From: Casuarius casuarius
Taxonomy: Eukaryota; Chordata; Aves; Casuariiformes; Casuariidae
Assembly: GCA_003342895.1 (NCBI GenBank)
Contig: PTFA01000405.1
Span: 128,224-192,223 of the forward strand
Direction: 5' to 3'
Length of the DNA: 64,000 bases
Made by a program: the position numbers and the translations under genes. Below, one piece after another: positions 49,340 to 61,189 of this stretch (position 1 is its first letter; each line of letters starts with the position of its first letter). Below the pieces are notes generated by a model, which was not told where the DNA came from, did not search any database, and was given only the letters and a program-made list of their open reading frames with translations.

Positions 49340-51109
49340 TGTGCAATGATGAACAAGGTAAAAATAGCATTGTTCTTTCCTGATATGTCCTCCAGATGCT
49401 ATTTTAAATACTCAGTGATAGTTCTGTTCTCAACATATTTATCTTTTTCTGAATGCCTCGTGGTAATGATGCTCATGATGTAACTACAGCACGGTCTGTG
49501 GGAGGAGGTTAAGTCTTCTGCAAGGCCAATTAATATAGCTGGGAAAAATAAACATGATTTTTGGCACATGAGCCTTTCTTCAGGTCTAAAACAGAAAGAG
49601 CAGTCTTCAAAAATTGAAAATATTTTTCTGGAGTTTAACTAGACCAGTTAATTCATCAGACCATCTGAGAGAAAGAAGGTACTTGATTCCCATTGGGTGA
49701 AGGAAAGGTTTCAGCAGCAGGAGAGGCAATAAGACAACTATGTCTAATGTGTAAGCGAAATAATAGTGTGCAATACAACAGATACCTGTACGGAGCCTAT
49801 GACCTTCACTGTTCAACTTTCACTGTTCAAAGGATTTCAGTTTCCTGTCTTTTGCTTAGAAGGTGCTCAGTGACCTCTTCTTTGCGGATCCATATGGAGG
49901 ATTTACAAATGGAGCAACCATCTTCTAAAAAAGTTCTCCTACTGAAAGCAGGATCTTTCTGCCTTTTCCAGTGCCATTCTATGCTTTCTGAGATACATAG
50001 CCGCAGTGTTGCACAGCATTCAAAGTCTGCTTATCGCATGTGTCAAAAGAGTGACTGCGTTCTTCAGCCTACGAAGCGAACTCACACTCAGAGATGACCT
50101 CTGAGCAGGAGGCTGGAGAAGACACCTCCTGTGGTCCCTGCCAACCTGCCTGGAGCTCTGAGTCCCTCATGACCTGGGGCTGGAGTGTAGGCCTAGGGGA
50201 AAAAATGGCTTGAAGCAAGGTGTGAGATATGTCACTCTTTGGAGTCAGTATTGAATCAACGGAATAGTTTAGCTTAAGCTGTGTTTGATTCCACTTGACT
50301 CAGGATATTTCAGCTGAATATGGGTAACTTTGTAAGAGGTATCCTACAGCCCGCCTACAGGGTATATGCTTGATATAACACACTGGATGAATCCAACCGT
50401 TTGCGTGTGATAAGCAGGGACTTGGTTTAACTCAGCATAATAGTTCTTTCTGGCACTAACTGCTAGGACTCTACTGTAGAAAAGAACATATGTCCCATAG
50501 AAAGATCTGTCTTTACTGGCACTTTTTTCATCCCCCAGTGTTCACTAAAGCAAAAAACATTCGCGTGAATAAGTTCTGACATGCTAGGGATAGCTCACTT
50601 GGCTCTCCCTCTAAGAGTGGTAGCTTAATAGATCTTTTTCTTCTTCAGGAAGAACCTGCTTTTAATAAAAGTGCATTCAGGTAAGCTGAGCTTTATAAAT
50701 GCAGAACTGATAGCTGCAAAATTCCTTCACGCCCTGAGAGATATTAAAAACCATTTAAAGGGATTACACACTTAAAGCAAAGCAGAAAAATCTGAAATGT
50801 AATACCATACTTTAACTGGCAGGAATATGAATGATTCACACTCTGTTCTGGAGGTATGTATCTCAAGCTTTTTTTGAAAAAGTTACATCTAACTTCTGAA
50901 TGCCCTACACCTAATATATGATGCCACAACAAAAAGAAAAAGGTTATCAGATGAACAGAGCTTCCTCAGCAATTTTAATAAATATCATTAATGCAAAATA
51001 ACCCAAAATCTAATACTGACCTGGAGGAGCATTTTAAAATAAGATGTTGCTCACCGTGGCTAGCACAGCTAGGCTCCAGCAGGATGTAATTCATCCTTCA
51101 TTTGCCTTC
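49340..51109. other. Non-coding stretch, nothing assigned
   Basis: This is unique DNA. A 134-codon plus frame at 49693-50097 is cysteine- and serine-rich without a recognisable domain. A TTCACTGTTCAA word is repeated directly near 49805-49829. I can support no gene. Confidence 0.38.
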
Positions 51110-51220
51110 CATGTTCATCTCAGATTTTATTAAAATGATGTTTGTCATATATGAAAGTGTTAATACAGACTTTATTAAAATTGATAACCTACATTTTTCA
51201 TTGCAGTGGACTTTTATGTG
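51110..51220. promoter_or_regulatory. Conserved-element-like AT-rich block
   Basis: Two TTTATTAAAATGAT/TTTATTAAAATTGAT words (51126 and 51171) bracket ATGATGTTTGTCATATATGAA. The direct repeat of a near-identical 12-base word and the homeodomain-like cores suggest a regulatory element. This is weak and by eye only. Confidence 0.22.
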
Positions 51221-51224
51221 TATT

Positions 51225-52755
51225 GCAAGAAGATACTTTTTCCCTTCTTCCTAATAACCTTATTCTTCATTTCTCAAAACAAGGCATGGAAGTCTTCTGG
51301 CTCAGCTGCTGCTACTTCCAAATCTGCAAGCTCCATAGCTCCCTTTGTCTGTCATCAGCAAACTATGCATAGTCGAAGCATTCTTTACTCTCTTGGACTT
51401 GGTACAAAACAGATTTTTTTTTTTCTCCTATTGACTATGAAAATTTCTTGTGCTCCCATAAGCCAGGCTTGACTGGCATTGGGTAACTCTTACATTAAAT
51501 TGAGCAATGAGTTTTATAAATTCTAAATTATAGCTATAAATGACTTAACTGTGAAAATTGCCAGGAGCTGGCTCAGCAAAACCCCAAACCCTTCTGCCCT
51601 AGTGACACAGGCTCAAGCTTTTGCTGACTGCACTGTTGCACGCACAGACCTGATCTATTCGATTTGCACATGAACGCTGACATTTTTTAAGAATTACAGC
51701 ACTTATAGGTAGTGCCTACAATAATTAGTAACTAAAGTAACTCCCTTTTTTTCTCCACTCTTCCATTTTCCATTAAACCAAATCTTTTTTTAGCCTCTCT
51801 TTCCCATGCTTTGCAATACAGAGTGCTCCAGCCATATGAGCATGTCCCCAAAAGTGACCAGCCCAAGGAGGAAGAGATCTTGCTCCTTGCTGGGAGGAAT
51901 TATTTCCTCAGTTCTTGAGCCCCCGTTCTGCAAAACTTCTGTGAGCATGCTAATTTTTATTTGAAATCAACATGGCCTCAACTAAACGCTCACTATAAAT
52001 GTCACCCTCAGCACCCACATAATACAGCCACTCTTAGTTACTCGCTTATGATGGGATCTAAAGTCCTATGGGCTTTACACAGCCAGGACAAAGCTGTCCA
52101 GCAGGAGACCCATGAATGAATACCTGCTCACATCTCTACCTGAAGGCAAATACCTCTTTTAATTGTCTATTTCAAGTCCAAGTGAAATTAGATGAGCCCT
52201 CTGTGAGTGGAAAATACTGGCTTTCCCAAGATCTTTGAGTCACATCTATTGCAGCTGGCTCACTTGAACATGAGCTCTGTGCTTTGAATGTGAAGGCTTT
52301 AGGTTCAGTTGCTCACATTCCTCCTGACCCAGAAGGTAAATTAGCCTAAGGAGAAGCAAAGCCCATATTTTCAAATGTATGTCCAAGTGGACATCATGCT
52401 AATCCTTGTTAATGATTTTTCTTTTCAATAAAGAACCGTGTCAACAAATATATCCTTCTTTACGTCAGGCTGAAGCATTTTCTAAAGATGCATTAGTCAT
52501 GCATGCCTGAACTGTGATGCTTTTATGAGAACCAGTGAAGCCAGAAGTAGATCTTAAAAGGGCCATTTCAGGGAACACTATTGGATACATGACATGACCA
52601 GGAAAGAGGGATAGAGAAGGGAGGGCAGATTTTTGTGTAAAGTAAAGGCAGGCTTGTGAGAAGATCCCAGGAATACTGGGTTCTGTCTCACTCTCACCAC
52701 AGACCTCTGCGTGACTGAGCAACTTACTGAATCTCTCCACGTATTTGTAAACATA
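51225..52755. other. Non-coding stretch, nothing assigned
   Basis: This is unique DNA with short T runs near 51414-51424. An AATAAAG polyadenylation-like word lies at about 52427. No recognisable frame or repeat is present. Confidence 0.38.
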
Positions 52756-52759
52756 CCCT

Positions 52760-52815
52760 CACACACGCACACACAAACACATAAAACGTCAATGTGGGGG
52801 ATGTGTGCGTGTGTG
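52760..52815. repeat. Inverted CA/TG repeat with central CpG
   Basis: CACACACGCACACA at 52760-52773 is exactly complementary to TGTGTGCGTGTGTG at 52802-52815, with a 28-base loop. Both arms carry the CpG interruption at the matching place, which a plain CA microsatellite would not predict. It can form a hairpin or Z-DNA. Confidence 0.85.
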
Positions 52816-52819
52816 CACA

Positions 52820-55005
52820 ATGTTAGTATCATCATAGCAGAGTAGGACTTCACGTGCATCAGGGCTTCAAAACATTGAGTATGAGTAAGACCATTTGCAC
52901 AGCTGACTTTCAGGATATGGGAAACACTTCCTTCACTTTTAGAGACCTGGCTCTCTTTCGTATAGGAAAACCCATTACACTTACTTTCCATTGGATGAGA
53001 TTTAGCTATGCATTCCCACCAAAATTCCCTAATATGGGGGAATGCTGCTGTTGGCTGGTTCTGATTGCATATTTATGGAATTTATGTTTTACAAAGAGTG
53101 AAGAACAAATGCTTAGATGTATTTAAGTTAACACACACTAGCTAAAGATACGCAATCTGATATCATATACAGACACAAATCAAATGTATACTCCAAAATT
53201 TTAGATGGTTCCCACACTGGAAAGAAAACCTCACAGTGCACTGTGTATACCACTTACGGTATATACGCTTGGTATACACACTTATGGTATAAATAGCACT
53301 TTGAAAGTCCTGGGTTTCCTGTAGCTCCTGTTTCATCGCTGAAGTTCTGGTCAGCTCTTGTCTTCCCTATCACAGAGGACTGCCAGCACTACCATCCACA
53401 CCTGTTGGTATCAGAGGGAATGGAGCAGACATGAATCAGCCATGTTAATTAGACTTAACCCATTAACGCATGAGGTTTCTTCCACCTGAGACCATGGGTG
53501 TGCCAACTATTTCTGTTGGTCCAGTGAAAATTTCTACAACAAAGTACTGCAGATTTCCTAAAATCACTGTAATCCTTGTGAGGTACTGCCTGAGCAGGCT
53601 GGGGAGAGCTGTGGTGGAGCTTGGATGTCCTTACTAAAACAGACTGCTGTCTGTTTCAGTAACAGACCTGCCTCAGCCATCCTGGCCGGCCTTTCCCCAA
53701 TGAGGACATCCCCCTTTCTGGGGACGGCTCCTCGCTGGCTTCTCAGTGCAGCCGCTGTGGGTGCTCGCAGGAGGGGAGCTGCTGAAGCTTTCCACCACAC
53801 TTGCTGCAGGAGTTTCCTCTGACTCCACGCAGCCTACAGCATGAGGTTTGGGACATATTTCCCCTAAATCTAAGCTGCTGAGCAGACACAAGCAAAGAGG
53901 TGAGTCTGAGCATGATCAGACTACCACCAGCAATAGAATCAGCACACCCAGAGTGACCCTACACTGCCAGTTCGTAGTGGGCTATCAAGGACCAAGGGAT
54001 CAGGGACCACATTTCTGTGGCAGGGGCAGCAACTTATTCACACTTGCAAGTGATCACCTGATCATGCCCTCGGGAGCAGCTCTCAACAGCCAATTTTGCA
54101 ATAATCTGAACCTCTCACCGCACCTGTTAATGGAAAGATAGGACGTGTCAAAATGCACACACCTTCTTCTTAATACTCACGTGAAAACATGATATAGATC
54201 AGGACTAATGGAGTTCAAAAATAGTAGCTGGTTTGACACAAAAAGTTTCCTCTTGTGAGGATCCAGAACTGAGCTAACAATTTCTAAGGGCTGAACTCAT
54301 TACTACAGCTACATTTAATCTCTCTAATAAGTATAGAAAACTTGTATGAAAAGCACTGTAAGTGAGCCATGTGACAATGAAATCCACAGCCATGCATCAA
54401 CTTATCTGATTGCTGTGCAGGTAGGGCTCTGTAGCAATTGGCACCTGGTATACAGGACCAGGAAAAGACTTCAGTGGTAAAATGAGGTAAAATGGTAAAA
54501 TGTGTGTCCTGCCAGGGAAGTGTGACAGGAGGACAAAGAGAGTGAGCTCTAAAATAAATCTGCCACAGATGGCCTGTGACCATCTTGGACTATCACATAC
54601 AGGACAGTCAAGCCACTTGGCCAGTCCAATGTGGGAATGATGTAGACAGTGAAGCACTACCCTTTTTCAGGATGAGGAAGTGTCTTTTTGTCTTTTCTCT
54701 CTGCTGAGTTCCCTGTGAGTAGTCTCCACTAAAATCAACAGGAGGATGACCTGAATAACAGCCATATGAAAAGGGTCTTAGTATTATTTTTCCATCAAAA
54801 CTGATGTTTTTTAATATTTTTGTTGTTTTTTTTTCCTATTGAATAATTATTTGATGTCTCAGTTAAAAGTTCCAGCAACTTTTCTGTGGCCATAGATTGG
54901 TTCACAGCACTTGAGAATAGTCATCGATACTGATGGCATCTGTTAAATTAGCAAAAACAATCGGATGGTTCTTCAGGCTTTGCTCATGACCGTGTCATAA
55001 TATAT
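52820..55005. other. Non-coding stretch with small tandem repeats
   Basis: An imperfect 27-base tandem lies at 53245-53294 (GTATACCACTTACGG followed by GTATACACACTTATGG). GGTAAAATG occurs three times at 54476-54502. A GC-richer patch at 53590-53830 has open frames on both strands with no recognisable product. Confidence 0.4.
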
Positions 55006-55008
55006 TAC

Positions 55009-55043
55009 AACAAATAAGTGCAATCAGATTGCACTTATTTGTT
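55009..55043. repeat. 35-bp near-perfect palindrome
   Basis: Seventeen bases (55009-55025) are followed by a single A at 55026 and their exact reverse complement at 55027-55043. Each arm contains AATAAGTGCAATC. All 17 pairs match. The one-base centre precludes an ordinary RNA hairpin loop without opening a few pairs, but favours cruciform extrusion. It could be a dimeric factor site, a collapsed inverted duplication or a transposon end-to-end relic. Confidence 0.95.
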
Positions 55044-55049
55044 CACTCT

Positions 55050-55860
55050 GTAGGCCAGAGAAAATGGTCCCCTGAAAGAAAAAAGCCTTTTACTAGGCCC
55101 TTTCTTTTTAATTTACGTTGTTCTCTGCATGGATAACAAAGTAAATTACTTGAGTTTGTTCTTAACAGTTGCAGTCAGAGACATGGGTGACTGAGAGGAG
55201 AAAAACATAGAAAAACAGATTATTTTACAGAGAGGTCAGTCTTTGTATCACAGAAGATGGGTTAAAGTGGTAAACAATGACATATCTAGTAAAGGCTCAT
55301 GTTATGGCACTTACACCCCATCTTCCAGCAGCTTTTTGGACTAAAAACAGTCAGTGAGGACAGAGCACATTTACAGTGCTAATAATTCACTTTCCATTTC
55401 AAACTGCAAGCTAATAATGAAAGCTGATAACATGATAGAACCACAGAACAATGGCTCAAGCTAAACTGTGTCTAATGAGTCAAAAGGACATGGGGTCTGT
55501 TACCAGAGTGGAGAGAATGTGCTACAGCAAAAGGTCCCCCAAATCCTTGGACTCCCCTTTAACCAACAGGCAACCAACACGAGCAGGTTGAGGAAGACAG
55601 CAAGCGAGGCAGATGCCTGGCTGGAACAGCAAGTTATGGAGACAACTAATTGTGAATGAATTCAAGTGGAAACGACACTGGGGAAACGCCTTTAATGGAA
55701 TTCAGACTCAAACTATTTGTGACAGACAGTCAACATCTTATGCATTATTTCGTGTATTTCACAGAGCCTCTATTTCATATAGCATGTACTTAGTCATGTC
55801 CTTTCTTCATTTGGAAGCTCGTTGTTTTCTTCACACTTACATAGAAGATGTGGTTGGTGT
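55050..55860. other. Non-coding stretch, nothing assigned
   Basis: This is unique AT-rich DNA between the palindrome and the purine tract. The 63-codon frame at 55468-55659 and the start of the 148-codon frame at 55613 show no known domain. Confidence 0.38.
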
Positions 55861-55950
55861 GGAGGAAAGGGGAAGGGGAAGAGGAAGGGAAGATGTAGGG
55901 GAAGGGGAAGGGGAAGGGAAGAAGAAGGGGAAAGGGAAGGGGAAAGGAAA
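55861..55950 (+). repeat. GGGGAA polypurine tract
   Basis: This is an almost pure purine plus strand with repeated GGGGAA, GGGAA and GAAGAA units and only two T. Numerous GGG and GGGG runs could form G-quadruplexes, and the purine-pyrimidine bias could form a triplex. It is likely length-variable. It produces low-complexity Gly-Glu-Lys-Arg frames. Confidence 0.95.
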
Positions 55951-55954
55951 TGCT

Positions 55955-56605
55955 CACATTTTCCAAAGTTTAGCAAACTACTTCCTTTGTTCCAGCCAAA
56001 ATCTAAACAAAATGTTCAAACATGGGTACCTAAAATTAGGCTCTCAAGCCTGTTTTTAAAGAACTAAATATATGAGGTCACATTTCTGTAACCTGGCTCT
56101 ATGTGGGTGGAGCCCTCCACTCAGCCAAGAAGGCTGTGATATGCACACAAACTTGCAAAACTGAGGGCTTCAGCAATTAGAGCTGAGCCTTCCAAAAGCA
56201 CGGTTGAGCAGCTTCCAATACAATTAATGAGCATAATAAACACCCTGTAGTGTTTTGAAAATCTCTCCTCTGACTTTCAGAGAATGCCTATCATCCACAT
56301 GTCCTACCCAAGCCACACTTTTCAACACCTAATTTGATGCAGTTATGCCCTGCAAGAGATAGGCATCCTGGACAGCACAGTAGTAGTTTATTTTCAGTTG
56401 TTTACACATTTCAGCTATTTTCCTGTGGGCTGAACTGTCCACTCCTAAATTGCAAGTCTGAATGCAAGCCCGTATGGCACCAAAAGATTACTTCAGGGGT
56501 ATTTCTAAATAGGCACTGATGAATGTGTAGCCCGTATGGTATTTGATTTCAATTTTCTGCTTCATTTAAGCAGGTAGAAAAACAAAGACAGAGATGCACT
56601 GACAC
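55955..56605. other. Non-coding stretch, nothing assigned
   Basis: This is unique DNA. A homeodomain-like CAATTAATGAGCATAATAAAC lies near 56221-56241. There is no recognisable frame or repeat. Confidence 0.35.
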
Positions 56606-56609
56606 TTGG

Positions 56610-56635
56610 GTTAGGCTGGCAGAGACCAGCCTAAC
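56610..56635. repeat. Small perfect hairpin, 10-bp stem
   Basis: GTTAGGCTGG (56610-56619) and CCAGCCTAAC (56626-56635) are exact complements around the loop CAGAGA. No T run follows, so it is not terminator-like, and eukaryotic context makes that irrelevant. Its significance is unknown. Confidence 0.85.
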
Positions 56636-56639
56636 ATTG

Positions 56640-58079
56640 GAGAGAGCCATGGAAATGCAATGAGTTGGAGAGGGTTGACGGGGTGAAAGCAGCCCCTCTA
56701 ACAGGGGTTGCAGCACTGGCTAGTCCTGCATCAGCGGCATCTCACTCCTGTCAGAAAGGGACCCTGTAAACATGCTCATGTGTTGGTTTTCCAGAACAAC
56801 TGCTAATGGGATCCTCACCAAAGGTGACTGTTCCCGTTCCCCAGGGCTAGTGGTAGTATTAACATAACATAGCAGTGAATTCACAGTAAAAAATCTCCTT
56901 TCCTTTCCCTCCACGATTCCTTTGATTTACAGCCCTTCCTGCTGGTGCAAGAGTTTATTACTCCATAAATGATAACATTCCAGGCTTAGTTGTAAGCTAC
57001 TAATATAGCATACTATATAACATAAAGTATAGCTACTATATAACATAAAGTTACTAATATAAAGCATTTCTAGGCATGATCTTCTCCCTAGGGAAGCAAA
57101 GGGCAATCAACTAGTTCAGCAATCAGCAACTGGAAATTTGCCTCAAAGCGGTAAGTCATTGACCCCAGTGCCCTGACAGTGAAGTCTGCCGGTGCGCGAG
57201 TCCTGAGCTCTTGGTCCTGTGTGAGATTCCTGCATCGTGTAGAGGAATTGTGCTAATGTCCAGTGAGTGGCTTAGCAGACTATGCGGGATGCCTGTTGGT
57301 AGCAATGCACAGGCTTTTGCTCGCTGTCACTACCAAAGTGGCTTAGATGCTTCCTCCCTCTAGTTCTTGCAGCATGTTGGCTTGGGCAAAACTAAAAGGC
57401 TTGCAAAGCCAAAGGAAAATCAGAAAATTCCTGTGAAAAGTGAAAAGGCAGAGAAAAATAGACTAATCAAGGGATGGGAACCTGTGGCCATTATCACACC
57501 CTGATCACTGGGAGCAGCCTGAAAAGTCCCTCCAAAAAATTCTCCTCAGAGTTTGCATACCTGAATAGCAGGAAGTAAGAAATAAGAGAGAAAGAGAGAG
57601 AAAAAAAACCCCATAAACCAAAAGGGAGGGTTTTTTTTTGCTAATTCTTCCTCTGAAAGGAAACAGGCCTTCCATGCAATGAACTTCAGACTGGAAGAAG
57701 ACGTCTGAGAACCTGGGAGCATGACATAGCCTGGTGCCAGCATGGCTCCTTTCACAAGCTCGTCTTGCTGTCTAATTGTTCACAAACTGCCCCAGAAAGA
57801 GCCTGGCCAGGAAAAGCAGGGGATTGCTTGGGCTTTTCCACCAGCAGCCCAGAAGGATGTAGCCCATGTACCACACAGGAGAGTCAACAGGGTAGTAACA
57901 GACCTTCTGCAGGAGCGGTGCCTTCATCAGTCATGTCACAGCTGCTCTCCTCTGCCAGCACCAGGAGTCTTAATTTAGTCTTATATTCCTCTCTTTGCAC
58001 GCTACAGAGAATGCTCATATTTTTCAGCCTCATTGAGCCTGTTAAATCTTGATTATTCTCAATCTAATTCTCTGATGGG
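56640..58079. other. Non-coding stretch with short repeats
   Basis: An 18-base word TACTATATAACATAAAGT occurs at 57011-57028 and again at 57034-57051. A GAGAGAAAGAGAGAG purine patch followed by A8 lies at 57584-57608. Otherwise it is unique DNA without recognisable coding frames. Confidence 0.45.
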
Positions 58080-58240
58080 CCAATCTGTAATGTATTCTGT
58101 CTCCCATCGCTGAAGCTTATTAATGAACTTGATTATTCAAGGAATGTCTCTCCCTGATACTCAGTTTGCAGCATTGATAATTTCCTGGCATCGGTCATTT
58201 CAGCCTAATTTCAGTTAAGCTTCTAAGGGTGTGTTTAAGA
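58080..58240. promoter_or_regulatory. Conserved-element-like block
   Basis: CTTATTAATGAACTTGATTATTCAA near 58107 and GCATTGATAATTTCC near 58172 cluster homeodomain and GATA-like words in unique DNA. No frame or repeat explains them. Conservation was not testable. Confidence 0.27.
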
Positions 58241-58392
58241 GGTTTACTCATTCAGGGGTTAGAGCAGAAGCTGAAGGATGATATGAAAGAATTTCATGCA
58301 GTTTTCTGTCTGTAAACCGCTTTGTCTGCACCGGGTTGTGCAAATATTTCTGGAAAAGACCATGGAAAATACAGCTTCAGGACAGGATTTAC

Positions 58393-58419
58393 TGGTGTAA
58401 AAGCAACTATTTTACACTG
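58393..58419. repeat. Small hairpin, 8-bp stem plus two wobble pairs
   Basis: GTGTAAAA (58395-58402) and TTTTACAC (58410-58417) pair around GCAACTA, with two G.U-type pairs outside. The wording (GGATTTACTGGTGTAAAA) recalls an old amniote repeat containing TTTACACCAGTGTAA, so it may be a fragment of that. Confidence 0.6.
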
Positions 58420-58534
58420 AGAGTCTTCCTGTCCTTTTTAACCATGAGACTCCTTCCCCTACCCCAACTCCCTACCTACCAAAAGGAATGGGACAATTTA
58501 TAGGGTCAGTGAAGATGCCAAGAAATACAACCTT

Positions 58535-58567
58535 TAAGTAAGTAAGTAAGTAAATAAGGAAATAAGG
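58535..58567. repeat. TAAG microsatellite
   Basis: Four perfect TAAG units are followed by TAAA, TAAG and two variant units ending at AATAAGG. This is a short tetranucleotide repeat, likely polymorphic. Confidence 0.9.
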
Positions 58568-58569
58568 TT

Positions 58570-59790
58570 TTCATCTCCTATCCAATTATTTGTAGCACAT
58601 CTGTCTTAATTTTTGCAAACCTCTTCAGAAACTGTCACTTTGTTCCCTGTTCGTTTACACTTTTAAAATGGGGCTTACACAGATATGTTTAAGGTTGTAA
58701 CTCTGTATGTAGTGTAACACATTCCTAGATAATAATACTATGTTAGTGGCTGCCATTTAGCAGCTTCAGCTAAGTTAATCGCTGAATAAATGATATTAAA
58801 TTATTACAACCTAGGGACTTGTTTAAATTTTTTTTGGAAAACAGTGGCCCTTTTGCAAAGTCAAAATCACCTTAAAATATCACAGTTTTATCCTGTACAA
58901 TGTTGGGCGGGGGGGAACTGGTTTCTTTTTTACTTTCAGTCTAGGAAGCACGGACAGGGAAGACCACCTCTGTCATGATTTAGGAGTAGCCTAAATTACT
59001 TGCTAAGAGGCAAGGCGGAGCAGCGGTGCAGCAGGAGCTGGTACCAGTTCTGCTGGATCAGAGGGATCCCCTTCCCACGGAGATAGCTGGTGACTGCCTG
59101 GTCGGGCTGGAGGTAGAAGTACCTCTCTGGGAGGAAAAGATCTCCAGTGGGGCTGTGGTCCCTGACAAAGGATCCTCAGCACCAGCTGAGGTGGAAAGAT
59201 TGAGCTGGACTGTATCAGCATGGTTTTCAGACAGAGCAGGCTGCCACTGCTATAAGGAAAACAGAGTCCGAACACAGCCCCCAGTGCCTTGAAATGCCTT
59301 GTTTCTACCCCAAAGAATGCAACATGCTCATGAAGAAGCTCAGGATATCTAGGAGCTAAGATGATCGTACCATGTATGCTTGCCTCTTGTGGCTCCCACC
59401 CTTTCATTTTCAGTAGCACGTGAGTGCCTGAAATAAAGCCCCAGGTACTGTCGCCTTTACCACACTGCTTAGCTTTTTTTCCCTTCCTTTCTCCATCATG
59501 TTGCCATTTCTGTTCATTTTCACAGAAACATTGGCTTTAGGAAAACAAAATCTAAGTGTGATAATAAACGTGGGCTGCAAATCCAACTCTGTACAGAATT
59601 ACTGTATTGAAAAAAAAAAAAAAGATGTGTTATAAACACATGCCTGGCCAACTTTTACTTTGCCTGCAGATAACTGTTACTCTCAATACAGGACTCAAAG
59701 ATTTGACAGAACAGGGAGGAAAAAAAAATACAGAATTGTTTTCCGTTGCTGGCCTGCTGCAGCCTCAAATAAATGCAAAGCACAAACTGG
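58570..59790. other. Non-coding stretch, nothing assigned
   Basis: This is unique DNA with a run of fourteen A at 59610-59623. Opposed frames at 59003-59419 (minus, 138 codons) and 59026-59292 (plus, 88 codons) overlap and neither has a recognisable domain. Confidence 0.38.
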
Positions 59791-59794
59791 GGAC

Positions 59795-60125
59795 CGTGTC
59801 ACGTATGGCGCCTTGCTGCAGCACTGGCTGCCTTTCCTAAAGAGGAGGTGGTGGCAGAGCACCTGGCATGGCGCGGGCTGGATCCATTTTGGGAGCAGGC
59901 TGGGTATTTTCAGGCCCTGTTCCCAAGAGGCATCGCACGTCCCTTCTCCAGAGCCCTCTGACGGTGCCCAGCCCGCAGCTGGAGGTGGTCCCACGACAGT
60001 CGGGCTCTTCTGCTGCCACGTGCTTTCCCGTTTCCCTCCCAGGGTGCTGCTGCCACCGCCGCACCTTCGCAGCCTGGCAGCCGCAAGGTCTGGTGGGCGG
60101 ACGAGGCTGGCTGCGACACGCTGAG
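59795..60125. promoter_or_regulatory. Small CpG-rich segment, orphan CpG-island candidate
   Basis: By hand count about 18 CpG fall in the 300 bases 59821-60120. G+C is near two thirds, and observed/expected CpG is about 0.6, whereas neighbouring DNA is CpG-poor. It contains a CACGTG E-box near 60018 and a GCGCGGG near 59872. In amniotes such segments usually mark promoters protected from methylation. The open frames on both strands here (up to 154 codons) follow from the composition and look random. It is short for a typical island, so a GC-rich minisatellite-like patch is the alternative. Confidence 0.4.
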
Positions 60126-60129
60126 CTGT

Positions 60130-61189
60130 GCTGGAGGGCTCTCATGCTGAAAGGCAGAGGTCTGGGGGGCTATTTTTAGCATCCTCAGCCAACCACACAC
60201 AGACAAATCCAGTCCTTCTACTTCTCATTTCCACATCAAAGGACCGAACGCCTGTACCATAATCTGCTAATTAAAAGCAAGGAGTTCTGCAGACCTGCTG
60301 ATACATCTTGAAACTCTGGTGTACACTATCCAGACAAACGGAAAGCTCTGTTTTAGTTGAAATTCAGATTCTCTCTGTGTAAGTTTCAGATTGCTACAGA
60401 GAAAGTCACTCCTGATACACAGTGGCATAAAAGTTAGGAGACAATGGGGCTCTTTCGTTGTGGCCTCAGAACCTGACAATGCCGACTGGCATAAATCAGG
60501 CCTTGGGGTTTCAGGGAGAGAGACGTTATGGCCTTCCTTCTCTTCGGAGAGGGGCAGCAAACTCACCTTGGAGGCATGTGAGCAGCTGATAGAAGCAACA
60601 ATGCCACCAAAAAGCTGCTTCAGAAACACACTTCTTGGCTCCATCAGGGTCATGTCTGCCTTTTCCTTTCATACCCCGTGCCCTGCTCTTGCCAGGCAAG
60701 GTTTCTATTTTAACTGACTAGTTTGTAAAGAATCCAGATGTTTTGCCCCCATCTGGCTTTGCCCACCCTTGCTCACTGAAGTTCAAATGGCACAAAAGAA
60801 AGAAAATTCAAGGTTCCTTTGTAAACTCTGTGCTAAGTAGGGGTTTCCAGGTATGAAGGAGTCCACATTTGCCTGGGCATCTCCTGAGGGCTCCGGGAGC
60901 CATAGGACCCATTTCCCATTGCAGCAGCAGGGCAGGGCTGCACAGCTAACTCTACCTGTCTTTCTCACAAACTCTGGAAGAGAGATACCTTTAATTGTCA
61001 AATCTGAAGCAGCAGGGAGAGAGCGAGAGAGTACATTGGTGTGAGTCCCTCTGGCTGGGCAGTTCTGGGCTGTTAAGGAGTGAGCTTTGAACCTCAAACT
61101 TTCACTGCTCAAAACCGCAGGGCTATCATGGCTGTGCCAAAGCCCCACGTCAGGCAGATTCATTGAACCCTTACAGAGATTACTCATTA
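60130..61189. other. Non-coding stretch, nothing assigned
   Basis: This is unique DNA. Frames of 108 to 134 codons on either strand overlap and show no recognisable domain. Confidence 0.38.
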
